DNA of 64,000 nt from Lichenicola sp964249735 (lineage in GTDB: Bacteria; Pseudomonadota; Alphaproteobacteria; Acetobacterales; Acetobacteraceae). This document shows positions 35,758 through 44,099 of the stretch, piece by piece. The notes under the pieces were generated by a model. That model saw only the letters and a list, made by a program, of their open reading frames with translations. It did not search any database and was not told the DNA's origin. Made by a program: the position numbers and the translations under genes. The stretch spans positions 1-64,000 of the forward strand of contig CAXUDP010000001.1 of the NCBI GenBank assembly GCA_964249735.1, in the 5' to 3' direction. Each line of letters begins with the position of its first letter. The first letter of the stretch is position 1.

Positions 35758-36387
35758 TCACGAGCGGCCGGCGATGGCGCAGGCCGGGCCGGCGCTCCGT
35801 GCCACCCGGGCCATGACCTGCCCGGCGAACACGACGCCGCCCGGGTCCGGCGCCGCGGCTGCCTGGTGCAGGGCGTCTTCGGTCCAGGTGTTGCAGGTGT
35901 AGAGGCCCGAGTAGCCCGGGCGGGCGGCGTAGAACGCGCTGCCGGGAAAGAAGCCGGGGCCGATCCGGCTCGGCTGGCCGCTTCGGTCGAGCGCGAAGCT
36001 GCGCCAGATGAAGTCGGACAGACGGTCGGCCGCGTCGGGAGACAGCTTCAGCAGGAGCTCGGTGCCGTCGGCATAGGCGCGGTCGGGCGGTGCGGTCAGG
36101 CCGGCGAGCAGAAGCACGCCATCGCCGGGGAACGGGCCAATCAGCAGGTCGCCGAGGCCGGTCACCGGTGCGGTCATAAAGGTGCGCCGGCCGAAGCCGA
36201 CCAGCAGCACCGTCATTCCGGGGAACACGGTGCGGAACCCGGTCATGCGGCCGCGCAGGCTGCCCGTCGGGATCGCGAGGTCGGTGTGCCAGCCGTGGTC
36301 GACCACCCAGACCGCGTCGCCGGCCGGGAACGGCCGGTCGAGGCAGGCGGCAGGCGGGGTGGCACAGCCGGACAGGAGGGCCAACAC
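35758..36387 (-). CDS. DUF2459 (TIGR02117-type) lipoprotein
   Basis: This protein carries the DUF2459 signature VVDHGWHTDLAIP at the start of the domain and YTCNTWTEDAL late, including the conserved Cys-Asn-Thr-Trp of the family. The function is unknown; some members lie near urease or polyhydroxyalkanoate genes. The listed GTG at 36387 gives only a stub of a leader (MLALLSGC). In frame upstream, without a stop, is LRAALPLLAAAV, so translation probably begins earlier, perhaps at a CTG (36438) overlapping the TGA of the preceding peptidase gene. With that start it has a complete lipoprotein signal ending in LLSGC. Confidence 0.78.
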   Translation of the reverse strand: MLALLSGCATPPAACLDRPFPAGDAVWVVDHGWHTDLAIPTGSLRGRMTGFRTVFPGMTVLLVGFGRRTFMTAPVTGLGDLLIGPFPGDGVLLLAGLTAPPDRAYADGTELLLKLSPDAADRLSDFIWRSFALDRSGQPSRIGPGFFPGSAFYAARPGYSGLYTCNTWTEDALHQAAAAPDPGGVVFAGQVMARVARSAGPACAIAGRS

Positions 36388-36434
36388 GGCGGCGGCCAGC
36401 AGTGGAAGTGCTGCCCGCAGGCGGCCGATCCCGC

Positions 36435-38003
36435 TCAGGGCGTGCCGGCGTAGAGGGCGGCGATGTCGTGCGACAGGGCGGCGCGGCTGTCCGGCCTGGT
36501 GTAGAGCATGTGGCCGCCGGGGTAGACCTTGAGCCGGACGCGGTCGCGGCCGACCGGCATGTGCTCGATCAGCCAGCGCGACGAGCCGAACGGACAGGTC
36601 ATGTCGAAGTAGCCGTTGGCGATGAACACGCGGAGCGACGGGTTGAGCGCCAGCAGCTTGCGCAGGTCGGGCATGCCGCGCGAGATCAGGTCGCCGTCCT
36701 GCTTGTAGTCCCAGGCGCCGTTCACCTTGAGGTTCAGCAGGTCGTACTTGAGCTCGGTGTGGAAGCCGAGCGTGTTGCCGACGTAGCCGGTGAAGGCGTT
36801 GCCGAACGCCAGGCCGTAGCCGGACAGCACCGGCTCCGGGCTGTCGGCGTTGTCGATGCCTTCCGGGTAGGGGTCGGCGATCGAGACGGTGTCGTCGTAG
36901 AGGCTATACAGGCGGCCGTCGCGGCTGCGCACGTCGTGCGCGAAGGGATCGAGCTGGGCGCGCTCCTTGGCCACGACGGCTTCGGGAACGCCGCTCATGT
37001 CTGCGACCTTGGCGTAGAAGGCGCGGGCCGCGTCCGGGTCGAGCGGGGGCCCGGCCAGGGTGGAAAGGTAGGGACCGAAGGCGTAGCGGTAGGCGTCGTC
37101 GACCGCCTGAGGGGTGAGCTTCCCGGTCCGCTCCAGGGTGGCGGCGGCCAGGCTTGGCAGCAGCATGGCGTTGGAGATCGGGTTGGTCTGGTCGGTGATC
37201 AGGCTCATCTCGATTGCCGGCGACACCATGACGATGCCGGCGAGCTCGATGTTCTGCTCGGTCTGCAGCGCGTAGGCGGTCTTGATCGAGCGGATGCCGC
37301 CGTAGCTTTCGCCGACCAGGTACTTGGGCGAGCGCTCGCGGTGGTTGCGCTCGAGCCAGATGCGGATCGCCTCGGCGAAGGCGGAGCCATCCTGCTTGAC
37401 GCCGTAGAACTCCTTGTCTGCCTTGTCGGGATGCTCCGGCAGGCTGTAGCCGGTGCCGATCGCGTCGATGAACACCATGTCGGTGAAGCGCAGCCAGCTG
37501 TCCGGGTTGGGGCCGAGCTGGGCGTTGGCGCCGTCGGTGGGGTTGGAGGCGGGGAAGTTCAGCACCACCGGGCCGGCGGCGCCGAGGTGCAGGAACGCGC
37601 TGCCGGCGCCGGGACCGCCGTTGAAGAAGAAGCTGACCGGGCGGTGCTGTGGCGGCTGCCCGTCGGCGATGTAGGACACGAAGAACACCCGGGCGGATGG
37701 GGCGCCCTTGTCGTCGCGTAGCGTCAGGGTGCCGGCGGTGGCGGTGTAGCCGAGCGAGACGCCGGCGCCGGTAAAGGTGTGGTGGGTGACGCTGTCGGCG
37801 GGCAGCAGGTCGATCAGCGGGTTGTCGGACTTGGCCGGCTTGTCGGCGGGAGCGTCGTGCGCGGGAGGGGCGGCGGTAGTGGCGTGCGTGTCCTCGGCCC
37901 GGGTGGTGCCGATGGGAACGGCCGAGGCGGCGAGAAGGATGGCGCCGAGGAGCAGGGCGGACCGCTGCATCGGATGGGTGGACACTGGCTGGGCAGGAGG
38001 CAT
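36435..38003 (-). CDS. S10 family serine carboxypeptidase-like peptidase
   Basis: This 522-residue exported alpha/beta-hydrolase has a signal peptide within the first 36 residues and the S10 hallmarks FFFNGGPGAGSAF (oxyanion region) and nucleophile Ser233 in LVGESYGGIRS. The catalytic Asp lies in GYFDMTCPF and the His in PGGHMLYTR. S10 enzymes release C-terminal residues from peptides and favour acid pH. The length is typical of bacterial members. The ATG at 38003 is listed; an ATG at 37970 would still keep a leader. It precedes the DUF2459 gene and diverges from the deaminase gene. Confidence 0.88.
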   Translation of the reverse strand: MPPAQPVSTHPMQRSALLLGAILLAASAVPIGTTRAEDTHATTAAPPAHDAPADKPAKSDNPLIDLLPADSVTHHTFTGAGVSLGYTATAGTLTLRDDKGAPSARVFFVSYIADGQPPQHRPVSFFFNGGPGAGSAFLHLGAAGPVVLNFPASNPTDGANAQLGPNPDSWLRFTDMVFIDAIGTGYSLPEHPDKADKEFYGVKQDGSAFAEAIRIWLERNHRERSPKYLVGESYGGIRSIKTAYALQTEQNIELAGIVMVSPAIEMSLITDQTNPISNAMLLPSLAAATLERTGKLTPQAVDDAYRYAFGPYLSTLAGPPLDPDAARAFYAKVADMSGVPEAVVAKERAQLDPFAHDVRSRDGRLYSLYDDTVSIADPYPEGIDNADSPEPVLSGYGLAFGNAFTGYVGNTLGFHTELKYDLLNLKVNGAWDYKQDGDLISRGMPDLRKLLALNPSLRVFIANGYFDMTCPFGSSRWLIEHMPVGRDRVRLKVYPGGHMLYTRPDSRAALSHDIAALYAGTP

Positions 38004-38212
38004 GCGGGACCCGACGCGTTATGACAGCCGGACTGTTTCGCGGAACAGGCCGGGCGTCCAGCCCTGGAGACGGCGAGATCCCGGCGTATCGGCCGGCGTC
38101 GAGAGCCGATGCGGGCCGCAGCCTTTGGACGAGGGATGCAGAACCGACCATGCGCCGGTGTCTGGATCGCACCGGCGCGGAACGCGGGGCTCACACGTGC
38201 CGTTACCCGGCC

Positions 38213-38713
38213 ATGACGGATATGGCACCTGGCGACGAGGCCTTCATGCGACGCGCCCTGGCGCTGGCGGAGGCCGGGGCGCGGACCGACGGGGCGTCGC
38301 CGATCGGCTGTGTGGTCGTGCTGGACGGGGTGGTGGTGGGCGAAGGCCACAACGAGGTCGGGCTGCGCCACGACCCGAGCGCGCATGCCGAGATCGTGGC
38401 GATCCGGCGCGCCTGCGAGGGGCTCGGGCGCGACGACCTGCGCGGGGCCACGCTGTACTCGACGCTGCAGCCGTGCGGGATGTGCAGCATGGCGTGCATC
38501 TGGACCAGCATCGGCCGGATCGTCTACGGCGCGCGCCGGCAGGACGTGCACCGGATGTATTTCGAGGACCGGCATCTCGACGTGCTGGACATCATCGACG
38601 ACGCGTTCCGCAACGACATGAGCGCGGTGGGCGGGGTGCTGGCCGAGGACTGCGCGGCGCTGTGCTACCGGCCGGACGACGCCCCGCCGCCGGAAGCGCA
38701 GGCGAACGTTTGA
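38213..38713 (+). CDS. Nucleoside/guanine deaminase of the cytidine-deaminase-like fold
   Basis: This 166-residue zinc hydrolase has His58-Ala-Glu60 (HAEIVAI), Pro87-Cys88 and Cys91 (LQPCGMC), the complete catalytic zinc site. Overall layout and the ARRQDVHRMYFED segment resemble guanine deaminase/nucleoside deaminase rather than TadA, which usually has a longer PCxMCxxA context and a tRNA-binding C-terminus. The exact substrate remains open. The ATG at 38213 is preferred; upstream in-frame sequence back to 38021 lacks coding character. It diverges from the S10 gene and converges on the DedA gene. Confidence 0.82.
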   Translation: MTDMAPGDEAFMRRALALAEAGARTDGASPIGCVVVLDGVVVGEGHNEVGLRHDPSAHAEIVAIRRACEGLGRDDLRGATLYSTLQPCGMCSMACIWTSIGRIVYGARRQDVHRMYFEDRHLDVLDIIDDAFRNDMSAVGGVLAEDCAALCYRPDDAPPPEAQANV

Positions 38714-38716
38714 GGG

Positions 38717-39352
38717 TCAACCGGGAACGGGTTGGCTGCGCGCGGCCCTCATCGCGTCGTCGGTCAGACGCTTCTCGTTGTGCTTGAGGAACATGAAGGC
38801 GCTGCCCACCGCGATCACGGCGATGATCCCGAGTGCCAGCCCGAGCGGACCGGAGATCCGTTCCATCTGGCGGCCGAGCAGGTAGGCGGTGAGCGAGTAG
38901 CCGCCGGCCCAGCCGATGCCGCCCAGCGCGTTGTAGAGCAGGAAGGAGGGCCAGGGCATGCGGTTGGCGCCGGCCAGAAGGGCGGCGAAGGTGCGGAGGA
39001 TGGCAATGAAGCGGCCGAAGAACACCACCTTGCCGCCGTGCAGGCGGAACAGGTAGCGGCCGAGCGTCAGCCGGTCGTCGGTCAGGCCGATGCGGCTCCC
39101 CCAGCGCGCCAGCAACGGGAAGCCGAGGGACCGGCCGATCAGGTAGCCGAGGTTGTCGCCCATGATCGCGCCGGCGATGGCGACGGCGATCACCCATCCG
39201 ATCTCGAGCCGGTGCGTGGCGGCGCAGTACAGGGCGGTGCCGATCAGCAGGCTTTCGCCGGGCAGCGGCGCGCCCATGCTTTCGAGCATCACGACCAGGC
39301 CGACCACGCCGTAGCCGTAATGGGCGAGGAGGTGGTCGAGGTGATGGAACAC
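38717..39352 (-). CDS. DedA-family membrane protein
   Basis: This 211-residue inner-membrane protein of the DedA/SNARE-associated family has LESMGAPLPGESLLIGTALY near the N-terminus (E-x-x-x-P-x-P-G-E motif), IAGAIMGDNLGYLIGRSLG and FGRFIAILRTFAALLAGANRM, which includes the conserved arginines. Family members act as lipid scramblases or flippases, including undecaprenyl-phosphate translocation. The length is typical. It converges with the deaminase gene with only three bases between stops. Confidence 0.88.
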   Translation of the reverse strand: MFHHLDHLLAHYGYGVVGLVVMLESMGAPLPGESLLIGTALYCAATHRLEIGWVIAVAIAGAIMGDNLGYLIGRSLGFPLLARWGSRIGLTDDRLTLGRYLFRLHGGKVVFFGRFIAILRTFAALLAGANRMPWPSFLLYNALGGIGWAGGYSLTAYLLGRQMERISGPLGLALGIIAVIAVGSAFMFLKHNEKRLTDDAMRAARSQPVPG

Positions 39353-39380
39353 TGCTGTTGCGCGCCCCGCGATGAAGCTG

Positions 39381-39764
39381 TCAGGAACCGGCTGCGGCTG
39401 GTCCTGTCAAGGGCGTGACGGAACCGGGCGCGGCGGGCGACGCGCCGTCGAGGCGGGACAGGAGAAGGGCCGGGTCCAGCCCTTCGGGGATCACGAGCAT
39501 GCGGCCCGGATCGGCGCCGTGCAGCACCGTGACCGCGTTCTTCGGGCATACGCCGAGGCAGCCGACCTCCAGGACCCGCACGTCCCGCCTGCGACCGGAG
39601 CCGCGCAGGGCGTGCCTGACGGCGCGCGACAGGGAGTCGGTGCCGTCGGAGCCGAAGCCGCCGTCGAGCTTCCGGCTGCACTTGCGGCAGATCAGCAGGA
39701 CGTCGCGCCAGGGGCCGGCGACGGTCAGGATCTCGCCGGGTGCAGCTTTGCGCTTCTTAGCCAT
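39381..39764 (-). CDS. Thioredoxin-like [2Fe-2S] ferredoxin-type protein
   Basis: This 127-residue protein has cysteines at 26, 29, 69 and 73 in LLICRKCSRK and GCLGVCPKNAVTV, the spacing of thioredoxin-fold [2Fe-2S] proteins. A basic N-terminus (AKKRKAAPG) and an Ala/Pro-rich tail flank the domain. A role in electron transfer or metal/sulfur chemistry is inferred only from the fold; some relatives were annotated as metal-binding (DUF1636-like). The ATG at 39764 begins just before the domain. It follows the tRNA-Ala gene on the same strand. Confidence 0.72.
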   Translation of the reverse strand: MAKKRKAAPGEILTVAGPWRDVLLICRKCSRKLDGGFGSDGTDSLSRAVRHALRGSGRRRDVRVLEVGCLGVCPKNAVTVLHGADPGRMLVIPEGLDPALLLSRLDGASPAAPGSVTPLTGPAAAGS

Positions 39765-39837
39765 TCTAGTCCGCCTCGAAGCGGGGCCAACGCGCTGGTT
39801 GGCGGAACGATGTGTCTGCGTCGCGCCGCGACGGCGG

Positions 39838-39913
<76 letters not shown>

Positions 39914-40039
39914 GGTCCAGGCCGGTCGAGCGCCTGCATGGAGCAGGAGACCCTTGGGTGGCCCGCCTATAGCGGTGGTTTCGGGGGCTGACAACCCTGC
40001 CGCGGCCGAGCCGCGCGGCCGGGCGGACGGGCAGGAAAC

Positions 40040-40672
40040 TCAGCTCTGCAGCAGGCCCTGCCGACGCAGGAAGGCGAGCAGCGGCAGGATCGGCAGCCCC
40101 AGGATTGTGGCCTGCTCGCCCTCCACCGCGTCGAACAGCTGGATGCCGAGCCCTTCCAGCCGGTAGGCGCCGATGCAGGACAGGAGCGCGGCGCCTTCGG
40201 CTGCGACATAGGCGTCGATGAAGCTGTCGGACAGCGCCCGCATGCGCAGGCGCGGGGTGGCCACGTGCTGCCATGCCACCCTGCCCTGCCGCAGCACGAC
40301 GATGGCGGTGTGCAGGCGGTGCTCGCGGCCGCGCAGGCGGCGCAGGTGGGTCGCGGCCAGGTCGAGGTCGGCGGGCTTGTCGAACCAGTGTCCTTCGCAG
40401 GTCAGGATCTGGTCGGCGCCGATCACCAGCGCGTCGGGGTCGGGGATGGTCGCGGCCTTGAGCTCGGCGAGCCTGAGGGCGGCGGCGTCGGGACTCCATC
40501 CCGCGTCCCGGGCGGCACGCTTGACCGTGTCCTCGTCGAGGCTGGCCGGTTGCACCAGGACGGGCAGGCCTGCGGCCCGGAGCACCGCCAGGCGCGCCTG
40601 CGATCCGCTGGCGAGGATCAGCCGCGGAGTCGCGGCAAGCGACAACAGGGGCGTGTCCGGCAGGCTGTTCAT
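40040..40672 (-). CDS. maf: Maf-family nucleotide pyrophosphatase
   Basis: This 210-residue Maf protein has LILASGSQARLAVL at the N-terminus (the S-x-S-x-x-R loop), the central DALVIGADQIL motif and SFIDAYVAAEG. Maf proteins hydrolyse non-canonical or modified nucleoside triphosphates and are linked to septum control. In alphaproteobacteria maf commonly lies near the origin beside hemE or close by, as here, where it diverges from hemE across the candidate oriC. Some family members of this shape prefer 7-methyl-GTP. Confidence 0.88.
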   Translation of the reverse strand: MNSLPDTPLLSLAATPRLILASGSQARLAVLRAAGLPVLVQPASLDEDTVKRAARDAGWSPDAAALRLAELKAATIPDPDALVIGADQILTCEGHWFDKPADLDLAATHLRRLRGREHRLHTAIVVLRQGRVAWQHVATPRLRMRALSDSFIDAYVAAEGAALLSCIGAYRLEGLGIQLFDAVEGEQATILGLPILPLLAFLRRQGLLQS

Positions 40673-40675
40673 GGC

Positions 40676-40960
40676 TGGGAGAGTCGCGGGGTACACGGGG
40701 ATGAACCGGGGCGCGGGCGCACCAGGTACCGAGTCATGTGGATGACGGGTACAGTCTCGGCGGGGGTGGAGTTGTACACAGGCTCGATCGGACATCTCCT
40801 GGACAAGCCGGAAAACCGGCGCCGCATCAAGGGCTTGGAAGTTGTACACGCTGTGGGCAAAGCGGGGTACGTTTTCCGCAAGCCGGGTACCCCGACATCC
40901 ACAGGCTCCCCTAGGACTCCATCCGATCTTTTCTTCTTCTTTCATGTTTAGATCAAAGCC
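40676..40960. other. Candidate chromosome replication origin (oriC)
   Basis: This 285-base non-coding region lies between divergent maf and hemE, a classic origin location in alphaproteobacteria such as Caulobacter. DnaA-box-like nonamers (consensus TTATNCACA) are TTGTACACA at 40772 (8/9), TTGTACACG at 40842 (7/9), ACATCCACA at 40895 (7/9) and, on the minus strand, TCATCCACA at 40737-40745 (8/9) and TTGCCCACA at 40852-40860 (7/9). An AT-rich tract at 40921-40957 (about 30% GC) next to hemE would suit an unwinding element. GANTC methylation sites occur at 40681, 40731 and 40915. No CtrA-type TTAA-N7-TTAA site was seen. The hemE promoter must also lie here. Confidence 0.65.
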
Positions 40961-42070
40961 ATGACGAGCGAGACCGGGTCTGCCGGAGCGCCGAACCCGG
41001 ACGACCCGACGATGAACGACAAGCGGCTGCTGCGCGTGCTGCGGGGGGAAGCGGTCTGGCCGCCGCCGGTCTGGCTGATGCGCCAGGCTGGCCGCCACCT
41101 GCCGGAGTTCCGGGCGCTGCGGGCACAGGCGGACTTCATCACCCGCTGCATGACGCCGGACATCGCCACCGAGATCACCCTGCAGCCGATCCGGCGCTAC
41201 GGCATGGACGGGGCGATCCTGTTCAGCGACATCCTGATCCTGCCCTGGGCGATGGGACAGTCGCTCGCCTTCGTGGACGGGGTCGGGCCGGTATTGGAGC
41301 CGGTGCGGTGCAAGGCCGACCTGGACCGGCTGCGGCCGGAGCGGGTGGCGGAGGCGACGGCGCCGGTGATGGAGACGCTGCGCCGGCTGCGGCGGGCGCT
41401 GGGCGGCGAGGTGGCGCTGGGGGCCGGACGACCCGGTGCGACGGCGCTGATCGGCTTCGCCGGGGCACCGTTCACGGTGGCCTGCTACATGGTCGAGGGT
41501 GGAGGCTCGAAGGAGTTCGCGGAAACGCGACGCATGGCCTATGCGGAGCCGGCGCTGTTCGACCGGCTGATCGACCTGCTGACCGAGGCCACGGCGACCA
41601 TGCTGTGCGCGCAGATCGAGGCCGGTGCGGAAGCGGTGATGCTGTTCGACAGCTGGGCCGGGCTGCTGCCGCCGGCGCAGTTCGAGCGACAGGTGATCGC
41701 GCCCGGGCGCCGGATCGTGTCGGAGGTCAGGCGTCGCCACCCCGGGGTGCCGATCGTGGGGTTTCCGCGCCTGGGCGGGCTGCTGGTCGGGCGGTATGCG
41801 GTGCGGACCGGGATCGACGCGCTGGCGCTCGACACCGGGGCGGACCTGGCGCTGGCAGCAGGGCTGGTGCCGCCGGAGGTCGCGCTGCAGGGCAACCTGG
41901 ATCCGCTCTGCCTGCTTGCCGGCGGCGACGCGCTGCCCGAGGCGGTCGAGACCATACGCAGCACGCTGCGCGGGCGGCCGCACGTGTTCAACCTGGGGCA
42001 TGGGGTTCTGCCGCAGACGCCGCCGGAGCATGTCGGGGCGCTGGTCGAGGCGGTGCGGCGGCCGTGGTGA
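40961..42070 (+). CDS. hemE: Uroporphyrinogen decarboxylase
   Basis: HemE removes the four acetate carboxyls of uroporphyrinogen III to give coproporphyrinogen III in haem synthesis. The N-terminal WLMRQAGRHLPEFRALR is the substrate-binding signature, FSDILILPWAMG contains the catalytic aspartate, and GFAGAPFTVACYMVEGGGSKEF is the second family signature. The 369 residues include about 17 extra at the N-terminus; an ATG at 41012 (MNDKRLLR) fits the usual start and may be the true one. It overlaps hemJ (GTGA), so the two haem genes are coupled. It reads away from the candidate origin. Confidence 0.95.
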   Translation: MTSETGSAGAPNPDDPTMNDKRLLRVLRGEAVWPPPVWLMRQAGRHLPEFRALRAQADFITRCMTPDIATEITLQPIRRYGMDGAILFSDILILPWAMGQSLAFVDGVGPVLEPVRCKADLDRLRPERVAEATAPVMETLRRLRRALGGEVALGAGRPGATALIGFAGAPFTVACYMVEGGGSKEFAETRRMAYAEPALFDRLIDLLTEATATMLCAQIEAGAEAVMLFDSWAGLLPPAQFERQVIAPGRRIVSEVRRRHPGVPIVGFPRLGGLLVGRYAVRTGIDALALDTGADLALAAGLVPPEVALQGNLDPLCLLAGGDALPEAVETIRSTLRGRPHVFNLGHGVLPQTPPEHVGALVEAVRRPW

Positions 42071-42522
42071 TCTATGCCCTCGGGCCCTGGCTGCAATGGG
42101 AGAAGGCGTTCCACCTGATGGCGGTGATCGCCTGGATGGCCGGGCTGTTCTACCTGCCGCGGCTCTACGTCTACCACTGCCAGGCGGAGCCGGGATCGGC
42201 GCAGAGCGAGGGCTTCAAGGTGATGGAGCGGCGGCTGCTGAAGCAGATCACCACGCCGGCGATGCTCGTGGCGCTGCTGTTCGGCAGCCTGCTGATCATG
42301 ACGCCGGGTGCGATCGACTGGTCGGCCGGCTGGTGGCACGCCAAGCTCGCAGGAGTGGTGCTGATGCTGGGGTTCCATGGTGCCTGTGCGTCGTGGCGCC
42401 GGGACTTCCTGGCCGACCGCAACCGGCGTCCGCAGCGCTTCTACCGGATGGCGAACGAGCTGCCGACGGTGCTGATGGTGATGATCGTGATCATGGCGGT
42501 GGTGCAGCCGTCGTTCGGCTGA
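42067..42522 (+). CDS. hemJ: Protoporphyrinogen oxidase HemJ
   Basis: This 151-residue four-helix membrane protein of the HemJ (UPF0093) family oxidises protoporphyrinogen IX to protoporphyrin IX in many alphaproteobacteria. The first helix has WEKAFHLMAVIAWMAGLFYLPRLYVYH with the conserved histidine, the second MERRLLKQITTPAM, and the last MANELPTVLMVMIVIMAVVQP. It starts at a GTG that overlaps the hemE stop. Length and helix pattern match the family. Being coupled to hemE supports the call. Confidence 0.92.
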   Translation: MIYALGPWLQWEKAFHLMAVIAWMAGLFYLPRLYVYHCQAEPGSAQSEGFKVMERRLLKQITTPAMLVALLFGSLLIMTPGAIDWSAGWWHAKLAGVVLMLGFHGACASWRRDFLADRNRRPQRFYRMANELPTVLMVMIVIMAVVQPSFG

Positions 42523-42640
42523 ACGGTCCTGGTCGCGGCGGCGGTGGCCTCACGTGGTTGTGGTTCGGGGTCCGGGTCGGCGGCGCGTTCACCGCGACGG
42601 GTATGGTGCGTCGTGCCACCGGACCATCGGAGTGCCTGCC

Positions 42641-43771
42641 ATGGATCGCCGCAGCCTGTTTCGATCAGCCGCCGCGGGCGGGCTTCTCGGTATCGCCGGC
42701 AAGGCGGCGCTCGGTGCCGAGCCGTCCCGGCCGGATGTCCTGCCGGTCACCGGGCCGCAGGGGTTGCTGCCGCCGCTGCCGCAGCTCACCGACCCGGGCG
42801 AGCGGCGTGGCGACATGCTTTATCGCAGCCTCGGGCAGACCGGCGAGACCGTGTCGGCGATCGGCTTCGGCGGCTCGCACTTCGCCAAGCCCGGGATCGA
42901 GGAGGCGACCTCCATCCGGCTGTGCCATGCGGCGCTCGATCGCGGCATGAACTTCATGGACAACGCGTGGGACTACAATGACGGCGCAAGCGAGCGGCGC
43001 ATGGGGGTGGCGCTGTCGCAGGGAGGCTACCGCAACAAGGCCTTCCTCATGACCAAGGTGGACGGCCGCAACAAGGACATCGCGCAGACGCAGCTCGACC
43101 AGTCGCTGCGGCGCCTGCGTACTGATCACCTCGACCTGTGGATGTTCCACGAGGTGCTGCGCTACGACGATCCGGACCGCATCTTCGCGCCCGGCGGGGC
43201 GATCGAGACGGCGATCGCGGCCAGGCAGGCGGGCAAGGTCCGGCATATCGGCTTCACCGGGCACAAGGATCCGCGCATCCACGTCTACATGATGGAGGTG
43301 GCGCGGGCGCACGGGTTCCAGTTCGACGTGGTGCTGATGCCGTCCAACGTGATGGACGCGCATTTCCGCTCGTTCGCGCGCCTGGCCATGCCGGTGGCGC
43401 TGCGCGAGCGGATCGGCGTGATCACCATGAAGGCGTTCGGCGGCTCGAACGGGGTGATTCTCAAGAGCGGCGCCCGGGTGGCCCCGATCGACTGCCTGCA
43501 CTACGCGCTGAACCGGCCGACCTCCGTGGTCGTCACCGGGATCGACAACGAGGCGGTGCTCGACCAGGCGTTCCAGGCAGCCGGCAGCTTCAAGCCGATG
43601 TCGCCGGCGGAGGAGGCGCGGATCACCGACGCGACGGCCGATCAGGGACGCGATGGCCGTTACGAGCTGTTCAAGACCACGGCGCATTTCGACGGCACCG
43701 CCCACAACCCGGACTGGCTCGGGCCGGACCGTGAGGCGACGCTGGCGCTGGCGCCGAAGAACGGCGGCTGA
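42641..43771 (+). CDS. Aldo/keto reductase with twin-arginine-like leader
   Basis: This 376-residue aldo/keto reductase barrel has IGFGGSHFAKPG near the start, NAWDYNDGASERRMG (Asp and Tyr of the tetrad), FLMTKVDGR (Lys) and DLWMFHEV (His). A leader MDRRSLFRSAAAGGLLGIAGKAALG has the twin arginines and hydrophobic stretch of Tat substrates, so the enzyme is probably exported. A GGAG lies eight bases before the ATG. The protein is clearly paralogous to the AKR at 53863, which lacks the leader. The aldehyde or ketone substrate is unknown, and an exported NADPH-dependent enzyme would be unusual. Confidence 0.85.
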   Translation: MDRRSLFRSAAAGGLLGIAGKAALGAEPSRPDVLPVTGPQGLLPPLPQLTDPGERRGDMLYRSLGQTGETVSAIGFGGSHFAKPGIEEATSIRLCHAALDRGMNFMDNAWDYNDGASERRMGVALSQGGYRNKAFLMTKVDGRNKDIAQTQLDQSLRRLRTDHLDLWMFHEVLRYDDPDRIFAPGGAIETAIAARQAGKVRHIGFTGHKDPRIHVYMMEVARAHGFQFDVVLMPSNVMDAHFRSFARLAMPVALRERIGVITMKAFGGSNGVILKSGARVAPIDCLHYALNRPTSVVVTGIDNEAVLDQAFQAAGSFKPMSPAEEARITDATADQGRDGRYELFKTTAHFDGTAHNPDWLGPDREATLALAPKNGG

Positions 43772-43889
43772 CGACGTGGGCGCAGCGCCGGGTTTGACCG
43801 GGCGGTGACTTCAGGATCCAACGGGAGGGGACCGGTGGCGTGCTCCGACCAGGCTGCGGAAAGCACTGCCTCGTCGCCGGCGGAGAAGG

Positions 43890-43905
43890 GGCATCCCGGA
43901 ATGCC
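43890..43905 (-). terminator. Possible short terminator downstream of tRNA-Lys
   Basis: On the minus strand, GGCAT and ATGCC pair around TCCGGG about 40 bases beyond the tRNA-Lys 3' end, followed by a pyrimidine-rich CCCCTTCTCC. The stem is only five pairs long, so it is a weak candidate. Confidence 0.3.
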
Positions 43906-43947
43906 AGACGTCCAAGGAAATCGGAAGCCCGTGCCGTCGAAAGGCCC

Positions 43948-44023
<76 letters not shown>

Positions 44024-44099
44024 CTCGCGGAGTGACGGCGCTATAGCAGCGCCGGCACGGCATGGAAAGGGTGGGAGCCCGGCGATTCCGGGATGCCGA

